Shown: in pieces, positions 1 through 10,000 of the stretch
How the letters are laid out: each line of letters begins with the position of its first letter
Numbering within the stretch: position 1 is the stretch's first letter
Assembly (NCBI GenBank): GCA_902729315.2
Contig: LR746269.1
Span: 3,668,001 to 3,732,000, forward strand
Direction of reading: 5' to 3'
Length of the DNA: 64,000 bases
Source of the DNA: Spirodela intermedia
Lineage: Eukaryota > Streptophyta > Magnoliopsida > Alismatales > Araceae
Position numbers and translations under genes: made by a program
Notes under the pieces: generated by a model
Database searches by the model: none
What the model was told of the DNA's origin: nothing
Seen by the model: the letters and a program-made list of their open reading frames with translations, nothing else

Positions 1-2890
1 ATCTTTGAAGCTTGGTCAAACCAAAAGAAAGCAGAAAGCTGAGAAGTGAAAGTACACTCATATAAGTTCTTTGTCAACTTGATTCAAGTACTAAATTCTT
101 CTACATAGATAATTTTTCCCATATGAAGATGAAAAGAATTAAACACTATTCATTATCCTCTATAGCGAATCTCTAAATGCACTCCAAGGGAATGTCATCA
201 TCAAAAAATACTGCATAGTGAAAGTTCTCATTATTTTTGTAGGAAAGATGTGCCAAAATGTTTATTGAGTTATTCAGTAGAGTTGGTCCCTATAATCAGC
301 AATGGGACTCCTAAAGGGGTGAATTTAAAAGGAAATTTTGGAGTGAAATTTGACGAGAGCTTAGCCTTGAAGTCAATGGTTGCGATTGTTAAATAATTAA
401 TTTAGCAGAACTCAAGAATGAAGTATTCCTACAAGGTTCACATGTATTTTTGGAGTTTAACATATAAGTGTGAGATGTAACATCAATTAAATCACTTGGA
501 ATTTTGATATGTGATTCAGTACAATAGACTCTTTTAGACTCTTCTACAAGGTTCACATGTATTTTTGGAGTTTAACATATAAGTGTGAGATGTAACATCA
601 ATTAAATCACTTGGAATTTGTAGATGTGCCATCTACAAATACAAAGAATCAATTCTTTAAGTCTCATACATAAATGACTAAAGCCTAGGTAATGACTTTT
701 CTACTACTGAGTAATCACTTTGAGTAGGTCAAACTTCCTAAGTACCTCTTCAGCATAAATTTATCTCTCACATCTGGTAGAGCATTAACTAAATAATAAT
801 TTCATGATGATAAACATGCATAAGATTAGCACATCCAAGTTAATATGTTTTATTGAAGTGAAATATGGACATGAGAGCTCACTCAATCTGTTATATATTC
901 ATGACATTAGATCATTAATTCTAAATCATTTTAATATTAAACTTATTGATTGAATTAAGACTATTTATTTTGTCAAGTATAATGTTTTAGATATTAAAAA
1001 ATTTATTTTCTGTGTCCTTAATCATCAAAAATGCTATCAAATATATGGAAATCATGGTTCAAGGTATTCACTTAGAAAATATATAATATATTAAGCAAGC
1101 TCATATCAATTTGATCATCAAATTATTACCTCAATTATATATATACTATCGGTTCTATATTTATGATATTGAATCTTTATTGAAATGATTTAAATTGGCA
1201 CAAAATGTATAAAATATTATGACTTAGTGGCATCAAGCATTGGTTTCATACAAGGATATTTGAAAGAACTTAAATGTCATATCGTATTAGATTTCTAACC
1301 ATTTTATTTAATGTTTATTCTAAGAAAAATGGACATTGAACATCTTAGAGATTCGAGAAGATTTTCTCAGGTATTCACCTATAAATACCAAGGTTTTGAA
1401 TAGATGAGAAATACTTTATATGCATTTATCTCTTTACCACAACTCTAAGCTTTTAAATACATCAACCACATTAAAAAAATCAATGAGAAATGACTGAAGT
1501 TAGGGCAAATTGTTGAAGTTTAAGAACATGTTAACTCCAACACTGATTGTTAAGCCCTCCGAGCATTTCTAAGTTTATTGTCATCTAGTGTAAACTCCAT
1601 TGACAACCAACTCTCTTACGTGAAGAACATAAACACATTTAAAAACTACATCCTCCTCTTCAAAACTAGATAACTTCAAGTCAACATTAATATCTAAAAA
1701 AAATATACAATGATAAATTTTATTATATATTGTGGTATAAATATGACATTAAAGTCTTCTTTATCATGAATGATAGTTGTGCCCATAAACAACAATCATG
1801 TTTCTTAGAATTTGTTTCTAAATGAAAATCTGAGGATGAATTTTCAAGAAACTTATAAGTAAACAATGATGTGACTCCCCAAAGTCATGAATCTACAAGA
1901 AAGATTCTGAGTGAATCTTCAAAAGAGTTGAGTCCATTAATCAATAGTTATGATTGGACAATTACGAAAGATAATTACATTTTTAGAGAGTGGACAAGCA
2001 ATAAGTCTAACAACTATAAAAATATAATGTATTCTAAGTGAACTATAAAAGTCTAATACCCATCATCTTAAGAGAAGATGAATCTTCTAAGATAACTTAT
2101 TGAACAAACGAAATAAAAATAATAGATTAATTCAACCGCCGTCTTTATCTAGAGTCTTCTATTTAAATCTATGAGGACTTATTATGGGCAACCTTGAACC
2201 CACAAGATCAAAATGATCACCTTAAGTCTACAAGAAATACATGAATCCACAAATAAAGATGACGGAGACAATCTAAAATGAGAGAAAATTATTAATACTT
2301 CAAGAAATGTCTTAAGGTTGCAATAAAATGCCTTTAAATTGGCTGAATATTTATTAGAATGTCCCTAAAAGGTAGATTAATTTTAATGGCACCATAAAAT
2401 AGATTTTAAAAATTAATTTAAAAAATATTTTATAAAAAAATTCAAAAGATACCTAAAGAAATAAATTTTCGATATCTATCACGCATTTTACTATAGGTCA
2501 AATATAATATTGAGCCGTCGTGTTCTTGTTGATTGTGAATGTGCTACATCGTCTAGGGTTTCTCCTATTTCTCTGCACTAAAGGATACATCAAATAGTGG
2601 AAACAAGGGAAAGTTGTGACTCGAATTTCTCTATAAATTCAGTTTCTCACCAACGGCTAATATTTTTCGAAACCAATAGATGTATATAATTTATCATCAG
2701 GACAACATAAGAAAGAGAAGTGAATGAGAAAAGTAGCACGACGGCAAAAAGAAGGTGCCGGGGAAGAGGACCTGCTCACCAGAGGAAGGAGCAGCCCGAG
2801 GATGGGTTAGAGAGAGAGAGATGCTATACATCGTGTTTTACGAGCTATACAACGTACTCTGACCACTGAGGGAGCTACCCACTGCACTTT
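1..2890. other. AT-rich gene-free region
   Basis: No open frame of useful length and no family-like translation was seen on either strand. The stretch is AT-rich and contains a 76-bp direct repeat (429-504 and 544-619). Near 2190-2270 it has a segment with repeated 'aatccacaa'-type words shared with regions near 40.8 kb, 41.8 kb and 47.1 kb. It is probably decayed transposon sequence, but no element borders could be fixed. Confidence 0.6.
429..619. repeat. 76-bp direct repeat with 39-bp spacer
   Basis: Two copies, 429-504 and 544-619, each begin 'ctacaaggttcacatg' and end 'cacttggaattt'. By eye they are identical along their full length. The period is 115 bp. Identity between the copies points to a recent duplication inside otherwise decayed AT-rich DNA. 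Confidence 0.85.
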
Positions 2891-3685
2891 TTAAGGCTCC
2901 GAGATGTAGTTCCTTACCTCCTTCCTGATCAGCTCCCGCACAAGCGCGCGCAACTCAGCGTCTCGGGGAGACTGCTGCTGAGGTTCCCCATCTCTGGGAA
3001 CCAGGCAAGGGACTGGCTTCGCTATGTCGCCGCCAGGGGCGGGATCCCCATTTTCGCAAGGAAGCTCTTCCAGGCGTCTCTGGCGGAGGCAGTGGTCGTA
3101 GGTCGCGCAGGGGTCCGACCCAGGTGGGGATAGGGAGAGCGTTGTGGCCGGGCAGCTCCTCTTCTTGCCGCCGCCCTCGATTAAGGAGGAGAGGTCAACC
3201 AATGTGGGGATGAACCCGGCGCTACCTCTCGGTGTGGGGAAGATCTCAGAATGGTGACAAGCGGTGCTGACGTCGGACGCTGGTGGGCCGGTAGTCGACC
3301 GCTTCGGCAGCGGGTCGTAAGCGTTGTTGTAGGAAGCGGCGTTGGAGAGTTTCCACTTCAGCGAGAGGTTCCAGTGGTCCTTGACGGCGTTGCCCGTGCG
3401 ACCGCTGAGGAGGAGGGCGATGACAGCCCACTCGTTGCCAAACCTGGCACGGGCGTGGAGAATAGTCTCGTCCTCCTCGGCGGTGAACGGGCGGCCGGGC
3501 GAGAGCCGATTATCCCACCGAAGGCGGCACGACTTGCCGCTCCTCCCAGGGATCGATCTGCTGATGAGGGACCAGTTGCAGGCCCCCTTTTCCTGAACCA
3601 TCCCCCGCAGAGCGTCATCCTCTTCCGAGGTCCAGGGGACCTTAACTCGCGCCAAATAGCGCCGCCCCGCTGAGCCCAAGGCCAT
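2891..3685 (-). CDS. R2R3-MYB transcription factor, subgroup 22/23-like, divergent
   Basis: Predicted nuclear DNA-binding transcription factor of 264 aa in a single exon. The start at 3685 (MALGSAGRRYL...) was chosen because it sits just before the MYB domain; the frame stays open 66 codons further upstream to 3883, but that part resembles no MYB. R2 has Trp18, Trp38 and Trp57, with 'NWSLISRSIPGRSGKSCRLRW' wording typical of the MYB44/70/73/77 and MYB1/25/109 groups. R3 has Phe67, Trp86 and Trp105. C-terminal 'LSLSPPGSD' and the end 'LIRKEVRNYI' match motifs usual in these groups. Oddities: the R2-R3 linker is shortened (LSP-GRPFT), Asp58 stands where Cys is usual, and the R3 recognition helix reads 'TGNAVKDHWN' instead of 'TDNAIKNHWN'. 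DNA binding may be altered. Subgroups 22 and 23 are intronless in other plants, which fits. Confidence 0.88.
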   Translation of the reverse strand: MALGSAGRRYLARVKVPWTSEEDDALRGMVQEKGACNWSLISRSIPGRSGKSCRLRWDNRLSPGRPFTAEEDETILHARARFGNEWAVIALLLSGRTGNAVKDHWNLSLKWKLSNAASYNNAYDPLPKRSTTGPPASDVSTACHHSEIFPTPRGSAGFIPTLVDLSSLIEGGGKKRSCPATTLSLSPPGSDPCATYDHCLRQRRLEELPCENGDPAPGGDIAKPVPCLVPRDGEPQQQSPRDAELRALVRELIRKEVRNYISEP

Positions 3686-4422
3686 GAACTTTTCCCGCCC
3701 AGACTGGTTCGGCTCTCCTCCTCCGGGGTGGATGACGCGAGCTATGGTGTAAGCCGGGGGAGGCAGTGCAGAAGAAGAAGAATATGAAGAAAGGTGACTG
3801 GCTATAGCCGGTTCCGGTCGCAAGGCAGCTGTCGGCAAGTCATGATATCGGACACTCCTGGCGTCGACACGTGGACCAACCACAATGAGCTCTCAACCAT
3901 TGGTCGGACTAGGCCGACAAATCTGAGACATGGCATTAGTTGATTGGCAGTTTTATTGACTAATCACGGGCATCATTAAGAATCCGAATCCATGACGATA
4001 TGGGGGTCATGTGAGGGGGAGTTTGTGTCGTGTATGTTTTGGGTATTTATCGTGGAGAATCTTCGAGAAGAAAGCTGACTTTTGGTGCGGCGGCCGCCGG
4101 TCTGAAGAAGAGAGGGAGGACCGGAGGTCGCCAGTCAGCCAGCCTCTTAGTCCCAAGGTCAGATTTCTCCCGCGAGCTGCTTCCGTGGGCGGGTTACGCG
4201 GCTCTCCTCGTCTCCGCACATCCGGACCCCCCGAGGACAAGGAAACAGAAGAAGCTTCTCGACCGTTGACTGACTGCCGCGCTAACAGGGAGCGCCCACG
4301 ATCTACGTTGAAACCAAGGGGCGGTGGACTGCTCCAACTTCATGCCGATTATAACCGACTCACCGAATCTTGTTCGTCAACCGTCACTTTCATGGGCATT
4401 CCTCTGAAACTCTCAAAGGTGC

Positions 4423-4485
<63 letters not shown>

Positions 4486-4665
4486 ATATATATATATAAC
4501 CATCTAGATAGAGAGGAGAGAGAGAGCCCTTGTCTTCCATCTTCCCGTTTTCTTCAAGGAGTGGTCTCCCATTCACCCATTCATAACTGTGATACCATAT
4601 ATATAAATACCGGAGGCAAAAGGGGGAGTGAGCGGGAACGGTCGCCTGCGAGTTCTACGGTGGCC
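3686..4665. other. MYB upstream region and RBCX downstream region
   Basis: Intergenic between the MYB start and the stop of the RBCX gene. It contains a long (TC)n tract and an adjoining (TA)n tract. Several open frames cross it on the plus strand, but they run through the microsatellite and show no protein family resemblance. The MYB promoter should lie at 3686-4200; no convincing TATA box was identified. Confidence 0.5.
4427..4498. repeat. (TC)26 microsatellite followed by (TA)n
   Basis: An uninterrupted TC dinucleotide run covers 4427-4478 and is followed by 'tatctatatatatatata'. It lies upstream of the MYB gene and downstream of the RBCX gene. Likely length-polymorphic. Confidence 0.95.
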
Positions 4666-5977
4666 TCAAGTCTCGTCGTCGATGTGGGTGGTCTCCCGGA
4701 TGTAGTCCCTCATCAACCTGGTGTTGGATTCATCGACCATCTGCGAGGCAACGATCGCGAGGCCTTAGTGCACCAGGGTGAACTGGACGAGACGAGAAAG
4801 GGGAGAAGGAAGGGACGAGGAGGGATCGCGGACCTTGAAGGCGAGCTTCTTCAGATTCTCCCACTCAAAATCCTGCTTCTGATACGCAGATCTGACCTGC
4901 ATTGCACGCCATGGATCACAGCTTCAGATGTAGGCCAAGGAGAGAATGAGGGAAACAGGTGTTGATGAGCGGAGGCCGCCCTCTCCTCGGCCAAGCTCCG
5001 GAGAAGACGGCGAGCAACGCACCTCCAAGATTCGCAAAGCTGCCAAGCCAAACGATCGATCGAAATGTCAATGTGATTGTAGGGCTGGAGAAATCCACTT
5101 CGTTATGAGAAATCAAATGAGGAGGAAATTAAACAGATTGGCTCTAGTGATCGGGGAGCGAGCCAGCGTGGAGAAATTTATCATCTCATCGATTAAGCAG
5201 GCGGCAGAAAAAAATCGAAACAGGAGGACTGCGGGAGGAGAACCTAGGGCTTGGTGTCTCGGAGATTCACGCATCAAGCTCCCACAGAACTTGTCCCCAT
5301 CGTTCAGAGTGTTCCGGCTGACGAATTCGTTCAGCTCCTCGTACGCTTCAGGGTTATAGCTCTGGCCACCCCGAAGGAAACAGGTAAATGGCCCCTCGAG
5401 ATCAAGTTATCGAGAAATCAAAATAAGGAAGAGGTGTCGGAGGTGTCGGAGACGACCTGAAGCTGGCCTAGGACAATCCTGACGGCTACGAAGGTGAAGA
5501 AATTCTGGAGATTCTTGGCAGCCTTGGATTCCGGCGACGCCTCCCCGAATCCTACAAATCAGGAGAGATGAAACCTTCAGCGAGATAACGGTATTGTTGA
5601 TCAGAGATCTTCGGGGGACTCAAAAGGAAAAATGACAGAGACTCTTGACAATCCCAACGGCTTTTTCCAAACAGGGAATCAAGAGGACATGAAACAAAAA
5701 AGCATCGGGAGCAAGCACCAAGAAGAAGGAATAGACAACCTGGAACAAACATCTTCTGGCAGCGAGCCGGCCGGAACCGCCGGCGTTGCGGCTGCAACCT
5801 CCATGTCGCCCGGAAGCCAAAAGAGGATCCTCTGCTGCTGCGGCCGCCTAGCCACCGGTCAGGAACGGCGGCGGCGGCAGGCCCGCGCCACCGCCTCGCC
5901 GTCGTGGATGAGAGGTATCGGGCGGACGTGCCGGCCTCCATGCCGAGGACAAGGGCTGCGCCGCCGCCGACTTCCAT
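4666..5977 (-). CDS. RBCX2: Chaperonin-like RbcX protein 2, chloroplastic
   Basis: Assembly chaperone that clamps the C-terminus of the Rubisco large subunit and helps form the RbcL core in the chloroplast stroma. Six exons on the minus strand: 5740-5977, 5457-5551, 5244-5361, 5023-5039 (17 nt), 4834-4896, 4666-4740. All borders are GT-AG and phases join cleanly to give 201 aa. Residues 1 to about 75 are rich in Arg, Ser and Ala, as expected of a transit peptide. The mature part starts near 'KMFVPGFGEASPESKAAK', a signature of plant RbcX-II. It continues with 'FFTFVAVRIVLGQLQSYNPE', 'LNDGDKFCGSLMRESPRH', 'LALRILEVRSAY', 'DFEWENLKKLAFKMVDESN' and ends 'THIDDET'. Start at 5977 (MEVGGG) is the first Met after the upstream frame loses family character; a second Met 12 codons later is possible. 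The family is recognised from remembered sequence, not a search. Confidence 0.9.
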
Positions 5978-7050
5978 CTCTACGCCGCTGTGTGGCGGGG
6001 GAACTCCTGGTCTCACTTGAGCGAGAGATATTTTGGTCAATTCCGACCGAAGAAGAGCAGCAGGTGGCCGAAGTGGAGGTGCGATTTCTCTGATCGATTG
6101 ATTTACCACCGTCCGATCGGATTTTGTCGACTGATTGAATTAAAGCCGTCAGATCGTCTAATTGCCTCCTTGGAGATCAAATGATCATGGTCTTTTCACA
6201 TCCTAAAATGAATGCCCCGCATAAAAACTTTCCCGAATACCCTTCCAAAGCGTGTAATTTTACCTGTAATCAGTAGAGCCACAGGATGGTCCTTTTCTCC
6301 ATAGAACCGCAGTCCGTTTGATCATGATCTCATGTGATTAGTAACATAGTTATTCACATCTACGTAAAGAAGAATGTGCAAGTTTTTGTTCACCTTCATA
6401 ACAAATTCATTTTTGCATTTGAAAACTAGCAAATGCCGAAAAATTAATTCGCGATTACCTGCGAGATTAAATTTCTGGACATGCTGAGTATTATTATAGC
6501 CAGTCTGTGCTATAATAATGGCATGTTGAGATAAATATGCTATCCAACTATCTAAAAAAGGATTGATGAGCATCTATATCTTCGCCTGTTGTTTTCCAGA
6601 TGCTGAAGAATCCGATGAAAACATCAATCTAGTGGTAAAAGTGGTGTTTGGATCTTTCAAGATGAAAAAAATTCTACCATCATCATGCACACTACCTCAA
6701 TGATCCATGTTTGAAATTCAAGCAGTTCTCTTCGACATTCGAGGCATCTCAACATCTACAAAAAGGAATAGGTTAGCCCAACAAACTGAGCACAAGCTGT
6801 GCATGATCTGAATGCTGCTATGGTTTTTTACTGTAGATGGGTGTGTAAGAAGAGCATTTATGATGGCAGAAGTCATGGAGACAGAAGAAGGTTTATTGCA
6901 CACTATACAAAACAGATGGGGAAGATGGCAGGGAAAGAATAAAGGTTTATGATGGGAGTAAATCTGCGCTTAGAATGGCGGGGCGAGAGGGAGAGGATTT
7001 CCTTCCTCAAGCTCCCAACCAACCCCGCCGGCACTTGATGAGAGGCTCCT
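5978..7050. other. RBCX upstream region and SRF downstream region
   Basis: Holds the RBCX promoter (near 5978-6300) and the 3' flank of the receptor-kinase gene. No gene-like frame was found. The minus-strand frame at 6322-6573 has no recognisable domain and lies in AT-rich DNA. Confidence 0.5.
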
Positions 7051-10000
7051 TCAGAAGGTAGCGTCCGCTGGGGCGTCCCGCTCAGGAGTCTTGTACGTGA
7101 ACCCGAACTCGTCTCCGGAGCGCCTCTTGCTCAGGCTCGTCCTCTGCACCAGCCGGATCAGCGACTGCGCCACTTCCGACATCGGCGGGCGGAACTCCGG
7201 CTCAGCCTGTGCGGCAACACAAAGATGGATAGAGAGAGAGAGATCATGAGAGAGAGAGAGAGAGAGGAAGAAGAAGAAGAAGAAGAAGAAGAGCTCAGAG
7301 TGTGGAGTTGTCGGCAGGAGTACCTGAACGCAGAGAGCGATTACGTCTGCAAAACGAGAGAGAGATTTGGCCGGGTACATGCCGTTCAGAGCAGGGTCGA
7401 CCATCTTCGCCAACAAGTCGATGTCGTGGAGCTGCGGCGCCGCCCACCGCACCAGCGACTGCTCCAACCTCGCCTTTGAACTGAAACATACAGTCACATT
7501 TAGCGGCTTGCGGCTAAATGTGATTATTGGGAGAGTTTACCTGTCCAGCGGCTTGCGGCCGGTCAACAACTCCAGCATCACGACTCCGAAGCTGTAGACG
7601 TCACTCTTCACGGTGTAAATCCCGGACATCGCAGACTCGGGGGCGCTATACCCGAAGGAATCCATCATCCTGGTCGAATTCTGCCGATGAAACGATTGAA
7701 GTTTTCATAAAAAATAAAAAAAGGAAAAAATTACGAACGATTTAAGGATAAGCTTGAGCTGACTCCAGCTTTAATCGAGCATCTTAAGTTCCTCACTTTA
7801 CCTGTCTCTCTGTGCTGGGGATCAATGAAGCCAATCCGCAGTCTGATAAGTAAGGATTGAGCTCTTCGTCAAGCAATATGTTCGCAGATTTCACGTTCTT
7901 GTGTACAACCGGCGGCCCGCATACTTCGTGCAGATACCTGAAAAGGGGCCCGCCAGAAATGGTCAACCACAGGCTTCAAAGCATCCGAGGGGAGAGGAAC
8001 GGAACCAAAGTATCAGACCATCACTTGCGGCGGGGACTTACTCCAGAGCCCTGGCAGTGCCGAGAGCCACCTTCATTCGGGCATTCCAGGAAAACGCCCT
8101 GCCGCCGTCATCTGCATAGTGGAGGATCTCCTGGAGGGTTCCATTCCGGATAAACTCGTGGACCAGGAGCCGTTGACCATGCTCCAAGCAGTAGCCCAGC
8201 AGTGGAACGATGCTCGAGTGCTGAAGCCTCGAGATATTTGAAACAGCTTCGAGGAAGCTCTCTTCCTCTTGTACCGTATGAGCTGCTGCGCTTTCGAGCG
8301 TCTTTACAGCGAAAGCCTGCACGTACCACCCATCATTTCATTCGGAGAATTAGCTCGCAAAACCAGAAGAGATGTGGAGAAGAATGGCGTTTAATAGATG
8401 TGGAGAATAAGCTTTTGACTATGATTCGTTTATGATATGGAGAATAATGCCGTATAATTGATGGGCGATTAAACCTTTGAATACCTTCCCGTTAGAAAAT
8501 TCTGCCAGGTACACGCGGCCAAGAGATCCCTCACCAACCAGACATTCTTGACTGAAGCTGTTCGTCGCATTTTGAAGAGTGGCGACGGTGTAGAAAGTTG
8601 CATTTATAGGTGGGACCTTTTTTCTCTTCACTTGTGCATTTCTGTCTTGTGTCTTGTCAGCTGCTCTTTCTTCAGGGGGTAGCGTCGATGGGCTTGCCAT
8701 AGATATTCCGATTTTTACCTCCTGCACCTCCTTGTTCAGCGCTAGAATGTGACAACGAAGGGATTTTTTGTTAGGATGAAGAACAAATCCGAACGTAACA
8801 AACCATCAGGATCAGACAGAGTTTGAATTTTTATTTCCAAAAGGTCTATTTTTCATACATTTTCTATTATCTGTGCACTTTCATAAAATATTTATGGAAT
8901 ATCCCCAAAATGACATATTTCTTAAACGTGGTAGATGACATGGATACAAGAACTTGCCTCCAACATGTATAGGAAAATAAATCAACAAGGAGGAAATAAA
9001 TACTTCAGCGTGCACAAGTATAGAGAAATAGTGTAGAGGAAAATTAATTACTATAGGACGAATAATTCACTCATGGCAATTAATTTACATCAGAGATCAT
9101 CTTTCGGTCATTATCTTTTCAGACTTGCTTCAAGCGAGTTCACAGTCCATATACTGAAGAATAACTATCATAGATTATGTTACCGGCAAATGATGTGGTG
9201 CCTAAAATGTGAAGAGAAAAAATAAATATTCTGTATTGTTGAACGATGAAGGCGCACCTTAAAACAAATGAGTTCAGGAATGTAGGTTGGACAGCTGAAG
9301 TAGAAAGGCATTATATTCAGGAACGTGATGCACATGTTGCAGTTGTAAATTGAAATAAAAAGCGCCTTCTAGAATTCTATGGTTATTGGACCCTATTGAA
9401 TTGAAGGCAGGGTTTTTTATAGAAACTAAATGGCCTACGACGCTCTAGGAACAAAGTGTGCCAGTTAGCTGAGAAAAACTATATTGACAATGATATACAT
9501 CAAACCTAAAAGGACCAGTCTGATATCTATTTACATAACACACAGCTCGTACTTTCTTACAACATCTGTTCATATCGCATCCAGGGATTAGAGTCAAAGA
9601 TTTGTGATATACCATATGAAATGGCGATCAATGGTTTATCAAATAAATATCAGTAATGACAGCAAATACTCGATCAAAGTTAGAAAAACTAGAAACAATA
9701 TTTCCTTATTCCTTTTTGTACAATAAGATGGTAAAAAAACAAACCATTAGGGGGAGTCAGACAGGATATTGAATGAAAGAGGAAACAAAAGAGAACACGA
9801 GAGATTTTGGATAAAGTGAACACATAAAGGAAACCAAAATATGTCCAAATTCTAATTGACTCCATAAAATCAAAATATTCACTTTTACAGTCCACGGGGA
9901 TCATCATATGTTCATATGCACATTTATGGGAAGAATGGCTCTAAACATCCTGGTGGAGTTAATTAAAACCAAATTTTTTTTCTGTCCAAAAGCAACCTTC

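Noticed and set aside
4007-4499. A 162-codon plus-strand frame upstream of the MYB gene
   Set aside because: It runs into the (TC)n and (TA)n repeats and shows no protein family features.
5632-6093. A 153-codon plus-strand frame over RBCX exon 1
   Set aside because: It is antisense to the transit-peptide exon, and the minus-strand model is supported by six matching exons.
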